Positions 27,494 to 35,904 of a stretch of 42,375 nucleotides of DNA are shown here, one piece after another. The notes under the pieces were generated by a model, which had not been told where the DNA came from, searched no databases, and worked only from the letters and a program-made list of their open reading frames with translations. Position 1 is the stretch's first letter. Each line of letters starts with the position of its first letter. The DNA is taken from NCBI RefSeq assembly GCF_003611475.1, contig NZ_RAXT01000028.1, forward strand, positions 1 to 42,375, written 5' to 3'. The DNA is from Acinetobacter rongchengensis (GTDB lineage Bacteria > Pseudomonadota > Gammaproteobacteria > Pseudomonadales > Moraxellaceae). Both the position numbers and the translations under genes were made by a program.

Positions 27494-27593
27494 TCCGTCT
27501 TTTTGAGTTTGGAAACTATGAAAAATACTCCGCTCTCTAACTAAAACAATTCAGAGGGAATAAAAAGAAAAAAATAGAACAGAAATCTAGCGC

Positions 27594-27630
27594 AGCAAGT
27601 CATCTGAACAAGATGATTTGCTTTTTTCTT
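27594..27630 (+). terminator. Intrinsic terminator of the bacteriohemerythrin gene
   Basis: AGCAAGTCATCT (27594-27605) and AGATGATTTGCT (27611-27622) form a 12-bp stem with one G-U pair and a 5-base loop, followed by TTTTTTCTTTT. Confidence 0.85.
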
Positions 27631-27706
27631 TTAAACTTTGATTTTCACAATCGAGAAAGGCAAAATAGCAGAACTTTTTACGAAACACCTCATGCAGGAT
27701 TATTCT

Positions 27707-28774
27707 ATGTCACGATGGTTATCGCCGCTCATGGCATTTTGTTTGTCATTTATGATTATCGCAGGCTTGGCGCCAAGTTTAGGTATTCAAATTGATCGAC
27801 AAATTGATTTTTGGATATTGTGGTTAGTGTCAATGCTCGTATTGGCATTACCTATAACTTATTTGGAAGTTGCTTTAGCCAAGCGCTCTAAAACGACAGC
27901 ATTAAATGCTTTGTCTGGCTTAACGCGTGATGCTGATGCTTCTCAATCTTGGCGTATCGTAGGTTGGTTGGCTGTTGTTTTTATTCCTTTTTTGGCTGGT
28001 GGCATCTTATTCAATATTAGTCAGAGTGTTACACAGATTGCGCAAATTCCAGTAGCGACCAATATTTTGTTTGCTGGAGCGGCAATTCTCGCCTTTGCTT
28101 TGTCTTTTGCCCCTCGTCCGTTGCTGATTGGTTTGACTGCAGTAGGTGTGTTGTTGTCATTGTTGCTTGCCAATGTCTTTGGTACAGCCTTACAACCATG
28201 GCATGTGACTCCTGTAGAGTTTAATGAGTGGGGGAGTGCGAGTATTCTTGCTTTAGTCGCGACTGGCTTAGGTTTAGGCTTGTATTGGCAAACTGGCTTA
28301 TCGCACATCCAACAGCAAAATGAAGCCTCAAAAACAGCCTTACCGATTTGGATTGCACAACTGGTTGCTGTGGTTGTTTTTGGATTTTTTGCTGTTTCAG
28401 CGCAAATCCCAGCATATACACTGTTATTTACCGCGATTATTTCTGCAGCACTATTATTACAATTGGCAAAAGAACAGTTAGCACAACGTCAAATCGCTAT
28501 GCTGATTCAATTTGTAGTGTTGTTGGTTGCTTTGTTCATTTGGGCTATTCCGAATATCAGTTTGGTTTTTAATCCATTATTGATGCTTTGGGGCTTAGTG
28601 ATTTGTTTAATCTATTCTATTTTTGTAGGATGGATGATGAAGATTAGCCATTTACGTAAAGCGATGAATTTTAGTTCAGAAGCTTTTTATAATATTTGGC
28701 GTATAGCAGTACGGATCGTTATACCATTGGCGATTCTTTTGGCAATTGCAGCTTACATTGGGCAATTGATGTGA
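27707..28774 (+). CDS. Short NSS-like (sodium:neurotransmitter symporter type) membrane transporter
   Basis: A 355-residue inner-membrane protein with about 11 hydrophobic segments. Two regions resemble the NSS/LeuT family: LPITYLEVALAKRSKTTALN with WRIVGWLAVVFIPFLAGG, and the C-terminal YNIWRIAVRIVIPLAILLAI, which is like the last helix of such symporters. It is about 100 residues shorter than usual NSS proteins. I chose ATG at 27707 because AGGA lies 7 bases upstream and the upstream in-frame residues are polar. The stop overlaps the rnfH start (TGATG). Substrate unknown; the family assignment rests on eye-matched motifs. Confidence 0.6.
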   Translation: MSRWLSPLMAFCLSFMIIAGLAPSLGIQIDRQIDFWILWLVSMLVLALPITYLEVALAKRSKTTALNALSGLTRDADASQSWRIVGWLAVVFIPFLAGGILFNISQSVTQIAQIPVATNILFAGAAILAFALSFAPRPLLIGLTAVGVLLSLLLANVFGTALQPWHVTPVEFNEWGSASILALVATGLGLGLYWQTGLSHIQQQNEASKTALPIWIAQLVAVVVFGFFAVSAQIPAYTLLFTAIISAALLLQLAKEQLAQRQIAMLIQFVVLLVALFIWAIPNISLVFNPLLMLWGLVICLIYSIFVGWMMKISHLRKAMNFSSEAFYNIWRIAVRIVIPLAILLAIAAYIGQLM

Positions 28775-29112
28775 TGGAAACTTTGACGAAAGGTGAAAAG
28801 GTTTGGGTGGCTTATGCGACTGAAAATCAGCAATTTCATATTGAGTTACAATTTTCTCAAGGCATGAGTATTGCAGATGCAATTGCTCAAAGCGGGTTAG
28901 CTGAACAAGTGAAATTGCCTGAAAGTTTTAGTTTTGGAATTTTTGGCAATAAATGTAAAGACATGAATCAGCTTTTACAAGCAGGGGATCGTGTTGAAAT
29001 TTATAGAGCTTTAACCATTAATCCGAAAGATATTCGCCGTAATCGTGCAAAAGCCAATCCTGTCGGACGTTATTGCCGAGGAAATCGTTATCGCCAATTG
29101 CTTTCGAAATAG
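28774..29112 (+). CDS. rnfH: RnfH-family protein
   Basis: A 112-residue cytoplasmic protein of the RnfH family (PF03658), with a ubiquitin-like beta-grasp fold. Typical blocks are VWVAYATENQQFHIELQFSQG, ADAIAQSGL and GDRVEIYRALTINPKDIRRNRA. The function is not established; despite its name it is usually not with rnf genes, and none are present here. Its ATG at 28774 overlaps the transporter stop by one base, so translation is coupled. It shares a bidirectional terminator with bamE. Confidence 0.85.
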   Translation: METLTKGEKVWVAYATENQQFHIELQFSQGMSIADAIAQSGLAEQVKLPESFSFGIFGNKCKDMNQLLQAGDRVEIYRALTINPKDIRRNRAKANPVGRYCRGNRYRQLLSK

Positions 29113-29154
29113 TCCGTTATTTAAACCAATCGCTTTAAACAATTGAATCAATAT

Positions 29155-29184
29155 AAAAAACCCCTCATAGAGGGGTTTATTTTT
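29155..29184. terminator. Bidirectional terminator between rnfH and bamE
   Basis: AAACCCCTC (29158-29166) and GAGGGGTTT (29170-29178) form a 9-bp GC-rich stem with an ATA loop. A tract on the left and T tract on the right let it serve both convergent genes. Confidence 0.88.
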
Positions 29185-29196
29185 ATGACAAAGTGT

Positions 29197-29595
29197 CTAT
29201 AGTGGGGGCGCATTCAAAATTGCTTCTTTTGAAGCAGGCAAACCAGGTTGAGATTCAGGAATGGTTTCCAAACCTTCAATTTTATTTACAATACCTGATT
29301 GATCAAAATAAACCTTTAAGTGTTGGCCATGTGCTACGGGAATCTTGGCTTTTTTAGCGTAAGTTCCTGGGATATAATTGTAAATGTAGTCCCATCGATC
29401 AGGATTCAATGGATCTGTAACCGTTGGACTACCCAGCAAAAAACGTACTTGTTGGTAAGTCATACCGACTTGAATTTTTGAAGCTTGAGCTTGGGTTAAC
29501 GGTGTTCCTTGAGGAATATCAACTTTGTATACTCCAAATACAGAACAGCCACCAAGTAAAGAAGCGACGAATAACGTCAGCATGATTTTTTGCAT
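29197..29595 (-). CDS. bamE: Outer membrane assembly lipoprotein BamE
   Basis: A 132-residue lipoprotein of the BamABCDE complex that inserts beta-barrel proteins into the outer membrane. The lipobox is LGGC with Cys17. The SmpA/OmlA domain shows QGTPLTQAQASKIQVGMTYQ, then VRFLLGSPTVTDPL and DRWDYIYNY, the block that contacts phosphatidylglycerol and BamD. A Pro-rich tail ends the protein. It is divergent from fur, the order common in gammaproteobacteria. Confidence 0.93.
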   Translation of the reverse strand: MQKIMLTLFVASLLGGCSVFGVYKVDIPQGTPLTQAQASKIQVGMTYQQVRFLLGSPTVTDPLNPDRWDYIYNYIPGTYAKKAKIPVAHGQHLKVYFDQSGIVNKIEGLETIPESQPGLPASKEAILNAPPL

Positions 29596-29707
29596 TTTGC
29601 TACACTATCCCAAATTAATTATGATGCAATTGATCCACGGATAGATCATACTGCATCTCAACTCTGTTGCATATTCCAACTTAAAATTTGTTGAGAGACC
29701 TTTTTAT

Positions 29708-30145
29708 ATGCCTATTTCAAATCAAGATTTACGCAAAGCTGGACTTAAAGTTACCCTACCACGAATCAAGATTTTGGAATTATTAGAAAATTCAAGACAA
29801 CACCACTTGAGCGCGGAAGACATTTATAAAACATTACTCGAACAAGGTGAAGATGTCGGTCTTGCAACCGTATATCGTGTGTTAACGCAATTTGAGGCGG
29901 CTGGAATCATTCAGCGTCATCATTTTGAAAACAATCATTCTGTTTTTGAAATTATGCAGGAAGATCATCACGATCATCTTGTTTGTCTCAATTGTAATAA
30001 AGTCATTGAATTTACAAATGATACCATTGAACATGAGCAACATGCGGTAGCGGATAAGCATGGCTTTAAACTGACAGGACATTCATTAAACTTATATGGT
30101 TTTTGTGATTCGACTGAATGTCAGGATGCTTATCGTAAAAAATAA
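29708..30145 (+). CDS. fur: Ferric uptake regulator Fur
   Basis: A 145-residue Fe2+-dependent repressor of iron uptake genes. The N-terminal winged helix ends in the recognition block LATVYRVLTQFEAAGI. The C-terminal metal domain is His-rich (HHDHLVCLNCNKVIEF) with CxxC at Cys93 and Cys96 and a second pair Cys133 and Cys138 that can hold structural zinc. It lies divergent from bamE. A 112-bp intergenic region separates them; I did not find a convincing Fur box there. Confidence 0.95.
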   Translation: MPISNQDLRKAGLKVTLPRIKILELLENSRQHHLSAEDIYKTLLEQGEDVGLATVYRVLTQFEAAGIIQRHHFENNHSVFEIMQEDHHDHLVCLNCNKVIEFTNDTIEHEQHAVADKHGFKLTGHSLNLYGFCDSTECQDAYRKK

Positions 30146-30167
30146 AATCACATAAATACAACAAATT

Positions 30168-30201
30168 AAAAGGGAGCTAAATCAATTTAGCTCCCTTTTT
30201 T
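30168..30201. terminator. Bidirectional terminator between fur and pilU
   Basis: AAAAGGGAGCTAAAT and ATTTAGCTCCCTTTT (30168-30182 and 30185-30199) pair almost perfectly around a small loop, with T residues beyond. It serves convergent fur and pilU. Confidence 0.88.
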
Positions 30202-30229
30202 AATCTTTAAGATATCGTTTGAAAATGAA

Positions 30230-31348
30230 TTACTGTCCGTCAAAGGTTAGCTTGCTATGTGCATTGAGCAATTGAGCACCACCTTCTTCATCTAATTTAA
30301 TTTGTAGACGTAAATCATTTGGTGAGTCAGCATGTTTTAGCGCATCTTTATAGGTAATTTGCCCTGCCTTGTAGAGATCGAATAAAGCTTGGTCAAAGGT
30401 TTGCATGCCTAATTCACGAGAGCGTTTCATCAAATCTTTAATTTCATGTACATCACCTTTACGGATCAAGTCGGCAATTAAAGGTGAGTTGATGAGAATT
30501 TCGATAGCTGCACGACGTGAATTTCCATCTGGTGTCGGAATCAATTGTTGAGCAATCATCGCCTTTAAGTTCAGCGATAAGTCCATGAACAATTGACTGT
30601 GTCGATCAGATTCAAAGAAGTGAATAATACGGTCAATGGCTTGGTTGGCGTTGTTGGCATGGAGCGTAGCAAAAACCAAGTGTCCTGTTTCTGCAAAGGC
30701 AATCGCATAGTCCATGGTTTCACGTGAACGAATCTCACCAATCAAAATCACATCTGGTGCTTGACGCAGTGTATTTTTTAATGCGATTTCGAAAGAATCT
30801 GTGTCAATCCCAACTTCACGTTGCGTGATAATACAACCCGCATGTTCGTGTACAAATTCAATTGGGTCTTCAATGGTAATGATATGACCTTTAGAGTTGT
30901 GATTGCGATAACCAATAAGTGAAGCTAATGATGTTGATTTACCTGTACCTGTCGCACCTACAAAGATAATAATGCCACGCTTGGTCATGGCTAAGTCTTT
31001 CAAAATTGGTGGTAGCTTCAGTTCATCCATCGTTGGAATTTTAGTTTCAATACGACGCAAGACCATACCAGGCATATCACGTTGTTGAAAAGCACTGACA
31101 CGGAAGCGTGCTGTCTTATCACGATTGGTGATTGCAAAGTTACATTCACGTGTTTCGGCAAATTCTTTACGCTGTTTTTCACTCATAATTGAGTTAAGCA
31201 ACGACATAATAATTTCGCCGTTTAACTTGGTTTTGACTACAGGTACAATTTGACCATTAATTTTCATTGATGGTTCAACATCTGCAGTAATAAACAAGTC
31301 GGACGCTTTTTGCTCAATCATCATATTGAGCAAGTCATTAAAGTCCAT
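30230..31348 (-). CDS. pilU: Type IV pilus ATPase PilU
   Basis: A 372-residue hexameric ATPase that assists pilus retraction with PilT. Walker A GATGTGKS is at residues 131-138, the Asp box is in EDPIEFVHEHAG, Walker B is APDVILIGEIRSRET, and the His box is TGHLVFATLHANNANQAIDR. The C-terminus lacks the AIRNLIRE motif of PilT, having SPLIADLIRKGDVHEIKDLM instead, and is longer, as in PilU. It follows pilT by 23 bp with GAGG before its ATG. Confidence 0.93.
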   Translation of the reverse strand: MDFNDLLNMMIEQKASDLFITADVEPSMKINGQIVPVVKTKLNGEIIMSLLNSIMSEKQRKEFAETRECNFAITNRDKTARFRVSAFQQRDMPGMVLRRIETKIPTMDELKLPPILKDLAMTKRGIIIFVGATGTGKSTSLASLIGYRNHNSKGHIITIEDPIEFVHEHAGCIITQREVGIDTDSFEIALKNTLRQAPDVILIGEIRSRETMDYAIAFAETGHLVFATLHANNANQAIDRIIHFFESDRHSQLFMDLSLNLKAMIAQQLIPTPDGNSRRAAIEILINSPLIADLIRKGDVHEIKDLMKRSRELGMQTFDQALFDLYKAGQITYKDALKHADSPNDLRLQIKLDEEGGAQLLNAHSKLTFDGQ

Positions 31349-31371
31349 CTTTAAGCCTCAATTATCCGTTT

Positions 31372-32409
31372 TTATAAGAATGATTCTGGTTGTTTCGCCA
31401 TCGTTCTTGCAACCTGAGGGCTAATGACGCCTTTCGCAACCAAAGCTTTAAGGCTTTGATCAAGTGTAGTCATGCCATAGTTTGCACCAGTTTGAATTGC
31501 AGAATACATTTGGGCAACCTTATTCTCACGAATTAAGTTACGAATAGCAGGAATACCAATCATAATTTCGTGTGCAGCAACACGACCACCACCATTTTTC
31601 TTAAGGAGTGTTTGTGAAATTACGGCTTGAAGAGATTCAGATAACATGGCACGAACCATGTCTTTTTCTTCGGCAGGGAATACGTCAATCACACGGTCAA
31701 TGGTTTTTGCTGCAGATGTGGTGTGTAGTGTACCGAAAACCAAGTGACCTGTTTCTGCTGCTGTTAGCGCCAAACGAATAGTCTCAAGGTCACGCATCTC
31801 CCCGACCAGAATAATATCTGGGTCTTCACGAAGGGCAGAGCGAAGCGCTTCGTTAAAACCATGAGTATCACGATGCACTTCACGTTGGTTGATCAAACAT
31901 TTTTTAGATTGGTGTACAAATTCGATTGGGTCTTCAACCGTCAAAATATGGTCATAACGGTTGTCGTTAATATAGTCGATCATTGCGGCAAGTGTTGTCG
32001 ATTTACCCGAACCTGTTGGACCTGTCACCAACACTAAACCACGAGGTAATTCACAAAGCTCTTTAAAGGTTTGTCCTAAACCCAGATCTTCCATGGTTAA
32101 AACTTTTGAAGGAATGGTACGAAATACTGCACCTGCGCCACGGTTTTGGTTAAATGCGTTTACACGAAAACGAGCAACCCCTGGGACTTCAAACGAAAAG
32201 TCGGTTTCTAATTGTTCTTCAAAATCACGACGTTGTTTGTCATTCATGATGTCATAAACAAGTCGATGTACTTCTTTATGTTCCATGGCTGGTAAATTGA
32301 TTCGACGGACTTCACCATCGACACGAATCATCGGTGGCATACCTGCTGAAAGATGTAAGTCTGATGCACCGTTTTTGACTGAAAACGCCAATAATTCTGT
32401 AATATCCAT
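31372..32409 (-). CDS. pilT: Type IV pilus retraction ATPase PilT
   Basis: A 345-residue hexameric motor that depolymerises type IV pili for twitching motility, adherence and DNA uptake. Walker A GPTGSGKST is at residues 130-138, Asp box VEDPIEFVHQS, Walker B DPDIILVGEMRD, His box TGHLVFGTLHTTSAAKTIDR, and the PilT hallmark AIRNLIREN near residue 280. GGGGA precedes the ATG closely. pilT and pilU form a two-gene operon divergent from yggS, as in Pseudomonas. Confidence 0.96.
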   Translation of the reverse strand: MDITELLAFSVKNGASDLHLSAGMPPMIRVDGEVRRINLPAMEHKEVHRLVYDIMNDKQRRDFEEQLETDFSFEVPGVARFRVNAFNQNRGAGAVFRTIPSKVLTMEDLGLGQTFKELCELPRGLVLVTGPTGSGKSTTLAAMIDYINDNRYDHILTVEDPIEFVHQSKKCLINQREVHRDTHGFNEALRSALREDPDIILVGEMRDLETIRLALTAAETGHLVFGTLHTTSAAKTIDRVIDVFPAEEKDMVRAMLSESLQAVISQTLLKKNGGGRVAAHEIMIGIPAIRNLIRENKVAQMYSAIQTGANYGMTTLDQSLKALVAKGVISPQVARTMAKQPESFL

Positions 32410-32739
32410 AATGTCCCCGAATAAAAACCTATTTGCCTAGGGTATATTGATTATTCATATATTCTAGTTCCTGTTCGCGCTTACATTGTAAACAATGCAT
32501 AAAGTTGTATGCACAATGTTTTGCTCAGGCTGTAGTCAAAATGATTTCAAACGAGTTTTTAAACTTTGAAAATAGTTTTGAGTATTTTCAATATTTTCAT
32601 TCCTTGTTTGCTCAATTTAAACTCACAACGTAAGTTATATATGAACTGTTAACACACCCTTATTATTTTGTAGAATAATAATGCCTTTCACTCAGCATAA
32701 CCAACAATTTCATTGCTTGGAAGCTGAAATTTTTTAGAA
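32410..32739. promoter_or_regulatory. Divergent pilT/yggS intergenic region
   Basis: This 330-bp stretch carries the pilT and yggS promoters; only that for yggS is clear. An imperfect hairpin occupies 32483-32519: ACATTGT pairs with ACAATGT outside, GCATA with TATGC inside, with a seven-base bulge on one side. It could be a regulator site or RNA structure. I recognise no coding remnant here. Confidence 0.45.
32649..32676 (+). promoter_or_regulatory. Sigma-70 promoter of yggS
   Basis: TTAACA (32649-32654) and TAGAAT (32671-32676) each match consensus at five of six positions and are separated by 16 bp. The start codon follows 63 bp after the -10 box. Confidence 0.6.
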
Positions 32740-33441
32740 ATGAGAAACTTGTCGATGAATGATCTAAATCACGCTCGAAATCATGTATTAAAACAGATTG
32801 AGCAAGCCTGCATTGCTGCACATAGAGATGTCAATCAAGTGATGTTATTGGCTGTTTCAAAAACACATCCAAGTGAAATGCTCAGTGAAATGTATATGAC
32901 AGGACAGCATGCTTTTGGGGAAAATTATTTACAAGAAGCTTTAGATAAAATTGAAGCACTTCAAGATTTGGATATTGAATGGCATTTTATTGGTCATGTA
33001 CAACGTAATAAAACCAAACATCTTGCTGAGAAATTTGCATGGGTTCATGGCGTTGATCGTTTAATTATTGCTGAACGGCTTTCAAATCAACGAGAGGCGA
33101 CATTACCGCCGTTGAATATTTGCTTGCAAGTGAATATAGATGCACAAGACAGCAAAGATGGTTGTCAGCCTGAAGAAGTTGCAGAACTGGTACGACAAGT
33201 GAGCCAATTACCCAATCTAAAATTGCGTGGTTTGATGGTCATTCCTGCACCAGATCATCCACAGGCTTTTGTTGATGCTAAAACTTTATTTGATCATGTA
33301 AAAGCGCAGCATGCTCATCCTGAAGATTGGGATACTTTAAGTATGGGCATGTCGAATGATATGGCACATGCGATTATGGCTGGCTCAACCATGGTTCGGG
33401 TTGGAACAGCACTCTTTGGCGCTCGAGATTATCATCAATAA
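32740..33441 (+). CDS. yggS: YggS/PipY-family pyridoxal phosphate homeostasis protein
   Basis: A 233-residue single-domain PLP-binding TIM-barrel protein that buffers PLP and affects amino-acid homeostasis. The PLP lysine is Lys41 in LLAVSKTHP; GENYLQEALDK, WHFIGHVQRNKTKH, MGMSNDMAHAIMAGSTMVRVG and GTALFG are typical blocks. The proC gene that often follows is absent here. An in-frame ATG five codons later (32755) is an alternative; neither has a strong Shine-Dalgarno. Divergent placement from pilT is conserved in pseudomonads. Confidence 0.92.
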   Translation: MRNLSMNDLNHARNHVLKQIEQACIAAHRDVNQVMLLAVSKTHPSEMLSEMYMTGQHAFGENYLQEALDKIEALQDLDIEWHFIGHVQRNKTKHLAEKFAWVHGVDRLIIAERLSNQREATLPPLNICLQVNIDAQDSKDGCQPEEVAELVRQVSQLPNLKLRGLMVIPAPDHPQAFVDAKTLFDHVKAQHAHPEDWDTLSMGMSNDMAHAIMAGSTMVRVGTALFGARDYHQ

Positions 33442-33530
33442 ATAGCTATGCTTGGATTTTAAGGCTTCTAATATTTTCAAAGCCTGATCTTTTCATTCAA
33501 ATGATGAAAAAGCCGAATAAAAGCAAACTT

Positions 33531-33553
33531 TAAAACTGATGAGGTCAGTTTTA
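33531..33553 (+). terminator. Weak terminator-like hairpin after yggS
   Basis: TAAAACTGA (33531-33539) and TCAGTTTTA (33545-33553) form a 9-bp stem with a TGAGG loop, 90 bp past yggS. The T run is part of the stem, so strength is doubtful. Confidence 0.4.
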
Positions 33554-33645
33554 ATTCAAAACATAGACTTGCGCACTAAAGTTGAGTACAAAAATAAAAA
33601 CAATGAATGAACTTAATTCAGCAAGAAATCGTTACAAGGAAGTTT

Positions 33646-34443
33646 ATGTCTGCTTATTATCAATTGCTGAGTCGTCAGGTTGACGCGCAAGGCACTGTGA
33701 CTGCACGTTATCAATCTACGATCCATGCTCAGGGTGCATGGAATCCCAATGAACAGCATATGGCACCTGCAACAGGTGTGATTTGTGCTGAGTTGGAACA
33801 GTTTTCTCCACGTGAAACAATGCGTATTGGCCGCATTAGTCTAGATATTTACGGTTTGATCGCACTGGGTGAAATTGAAATTACTACACAAAGCATACGT
33901 GCAGGAAAAACCATTGAGTTGATTGAATCGACCATGAAAGGGCAAGGCAAAACCTTAGTTGTCGCACGTACTTGGCGTATGATGATTTCGGACAGTTCTG
34001 CAATTGCGGGTTTGGAGGATTTAACCGTAGAAACCCCTGAAAATATGCCTATTTTTGATGGTATCCATCAGTGGCGTGGTGGTTTTACACAAACGATTGA
34101 AGCAAGATCAAATGTTCAACGTCATGGTAAGGGACTTGTTTGGCTTAGAACGCAAACCGAAATGGTTGAAGGACAAAAAACTTCTGATTTTGTTCGTTTA
34201 GTTTGTATGTCCGATATGGCGAATGGTGTTGTTCCTAGACAGCCTAGACCTTTTGAATGGGCTTTTCCAAACTTAGATTTGCAAATTCATTTATTCCGTA
34301 TGCCGCAAGGTGAATGGCTCGGTATTGAGGCTGTACAACAGTACGGCATGGATGGTATTGGGTTATCAAGTTCAGTTTTACATGATGTGCATGGGCCATT
34401 TGGACGTAGTGAACAGATTTTGACACTGAGACAGTTATCATGA
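33646..34443 (+). CDS. TesB-like acyl-CoA thioesterase (double hotdog)
   Basis: A 265-residue cytoplasmic protein with two tandem hotdog-like halves resembling the PF13622 (4HBT_3) thioesterases. The first half has MAPATGVICAELEQFSP, RIGRISLDIYGLIALGE and the RAGKTIELIESTM strand; the second has FVRLVCMSDMANGV and LQIHLFRMPQGEWLGI with the late GIGLSSSVLHDVHGPFG block. Such enzymes hydrolyse acyl-CoA esters; the preferred chain is unknown. I chose ATG at 33646 because AAGGAAG lies 5 bases upstream; an ATG at 33607 in frame lacks one. Confidence 0.75.
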   Translation: MSAYYQLLSRQVDAQGTVTARYQSTIHAQGAWNPNEQHMAPATGVICAELEQFSPRETMRIGRISLDIYGLIALGEIEITTQSIRAGKTIELIESTMKGQGKTLVVARTWRMMISDSSAIAGLEDLTVETPENMPIFDGIHQWRGGFTQTIEARSNVQRHGKGLVWLRTQTEMVEGQKTSDFVRLVCMSDMANGVVPRQPRPFEWAFPNLDLQIHLFRMPQGEWLGIEAVQQYGMDGIGLSSSVLHDVHGPFGRSEQILTLRQLS

Positions 34444-34486
34444 ATGTGAAATTTTCATGATGTATATCTGCTGATATTTTTATTTA

Positions 34487-34520
34487 TGTTGAATGTAAGC
34501 GGGTTAAACATTATTCAACA
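34487..34520. promoter_or_regulatory. Inverted repeat upstream of the lipoprotein gene
   Basis: TGTTGAAT (34487-34494) and ATTCAACA (34513-34520) form an 8-bp inverted repeat with an 18-base centre, between the thioesterase stop and the lipoprotein gene. It has no T tract, so it is more likely an operator than a terminator. Confidence 0.3.
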
Positions 34521-34579
34521 ATTCTTAGTGCCGAATTTACTATACTGATGCAATATAATTCAAAAACAAGGGTTGGAGA

Positions 34580-35383
34580 ATGAATAAGTCTAAAATTTTA
34601 TTATGCTTATTGCTCAGTGGATTGTTTACAGCATGTAGTACGACAAATACAACACAAGATTCTTCAACAGCTTCTGAGGCAGATTATGCACCAGCTCCTG
34701 TACCCGAACCTCCAGCAGCCAAAATGGCATCCTCTCAAGCGACTTCGGCTCAAAATCGTGTGCGTTCAGAAGAGCGCTTAGGAACCAAGTGGGGCGATGA
34801 TATTAGTTCCCATGTTACACAAATCGATTTAAAGCGTTTAAGTCAAAATCCAGTTGATGAAACTCAAATACGCTATGCCAATAAGCAATTTTCAGGGCGG
34901 AGTATCAACAGTATTTCTTTAGCTGCTGGGAAAATTAGTTTTTCTATTGTTGATGATCGAGGGCGAATTTTGCCGTTGTATCGTGACGGGCAACGCTATT
35001 TTCTAGCCGCCAATGATGGACAGAGTTATCAATTGCGTTATTCCAACACCAGTCAACAAACGTTTGAAATTGTAGCAAGTGTAGATGGTTTAGATGTTCT
35101 AGATGGTCGCCAAGCGTCTAGATCGAAAAGTGGTTATGTGCTTCGTCCATACAGTTCATTTGCGATCGAAGGTTTTAGAAAAAGTAATTCATCGGTGGCG
35201 TCATTTACTTTTAGTAAACCTCAAGATTCTTATGCTGCAAATAGTTCAAGTGGTTCTATTCAAAATACTGGCGTGATTGGTACAGTGGTTTATGAATTGG
35301 AAGCACCGAAATATTATCCAATGAAAAAGCCAGATGATACTTATGCAGCTGCACCCAATGCATTTCCAGCAGATCATAAGTAA
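34580..35383 (+). CDS. Putative outer-membrane lipoprotein, unknown function
   Basis: A 267-residue lipoprotein with lipobox FTAC (Cys19). A Pro/Ala/Ser-rich linker (residues about 20-70) precedes a folded part with SFSIVDDRGRILPLYRDGQ, FEIVASVDGLDVLDGRQ, GYVLRPYSSFAIEGFRKS, SVASFTFSKPQDSYAA and NTGVIGTVVYELEAP. I recall the last block in lipoproteins of unknown function in many proteobacteria; no enzyme motif is visible. GGTTGGAG precedes the ATG. A small secreted protein follows after 51 bp and may be co-transcribed. Confidence 0.7.
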   Translation: MNKSKILLCLLLSGLFTACSTTNTTQDSSTASEADYAPAPVPEPPAAKMASSQATSAQNRVRSEERLGTKWGDDISSHVTQIDLKRLSQNPVDETQIRYANKQFSGRSINSISLAAGKISFSIVDDRGRILPLYRDGQRYFLAANDGQSYQLRYSNTSQQTFEIVASVDGLDVLDGRQASRSKSGYVLRPYSSFAIEGFRKSNSSVASFTFSKPQDSYAANSSSGSIQNTGVIGTVVYELEAPKYYPMKKPDDTYAAAPNAFPADHK

Positions 35384-35434
35384 ATCATTTTTTGATTTAA
35401 ACAGTAGAAATATAAAGGATATGGCGGAATTCAG

Positions 35435-35842
35435 ATGATGAAATTATTGAAATTAACTACAGTCGTATTTGTTGCTACATTGTCCATGCAAACATTTGCA
35501 GATCCAGTACAAGATCAATTTAAGACTTTGATTGCACCACAACCAACCTATGCTGAATTTCAAAAAAACTTTGACACTATTCTCGGTGAAATTGAAGATA
35601 TTGCTGAACGTGGAAATCGTACCCAAGATAAAGCTGAACTTTATCCGATGTGTGTAGCGATGCAAAGTGCAATAACAGCTTTGAAAAATAATCAAAAATT
35701 CAAAGCTGATTATGATGAAGACTATAAGCAATTTAACACGACATTTGATGAAACTTTAGCCAATGCTACCCACGGATTGAGCGACAAAGAAGAACTTTGT
35801 GAAGAAGGCAAAAGATATTATTTCCAAAATATTTCCATTTAA
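35435..35842 (+). CDS. Small secreted protein with one cysteine pair, unknown function
   Basis: A 135-residue protein with a Sec signal peptide (MMKLLKLTTVVFVATLSMQTFA, likely cut after Ala22) and a mature part of about 113 acidic residues. The only cysteines, Cys73 and Cys122, could form a disulfide in the periplasm. The sequence is largely helical with no known motif. The ATG at 35438 is equally possible. It is 51 bp after the lipoprotein gene with no terminator between, and ends at a terminator shared with sbcC. I do not recognise it. Confidence 0.6.
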   Translation: MMKLLKLTTVVFVATLSMQTFADPVQDQFKTLIAPQPTYAEFQKNFDTILGEIEDIAERGNRTQDKAELYPMCVAMQSAITALKNNQKFKADYDEDYKQFNTTFDETLANATHGLSDKEELCEEGKRYYFQNISI

Positions 35843-35874
35843 TTGATATTTAAATGTTAGTGTCGCAAGCTGTG

Positions 35875-35898
35875 TAAAAGGGATTTTCCTCCCTTTTA
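35875..35898. terminator. Convergent terminator between the small secreted protein and sbcC
   Basis: TAAAAGGGA (35875-35883) and TCCCTTTTA (35890-35898) form a 9-bp stem with a 6-base loop. The T run lies within the stem on each strand, so it is moderate in strength. Confidence 0.6.
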
Positions 35899-35904
35899 AC
35901 GGCA

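Noticed and set aside
27613..27795. A 60-codon plus-strand frame overlapping the start of the NSS-like gene
   Set aside because: It begins in the hemerythrin terminator and overlaps the transporter in another frame without a ribosome site.
29596..29707. A possible Fur box between bamE and fur
   Set aside because: No stretch matches the GATAATGATAATCATTATC consensus well enough to claim autoregulation.
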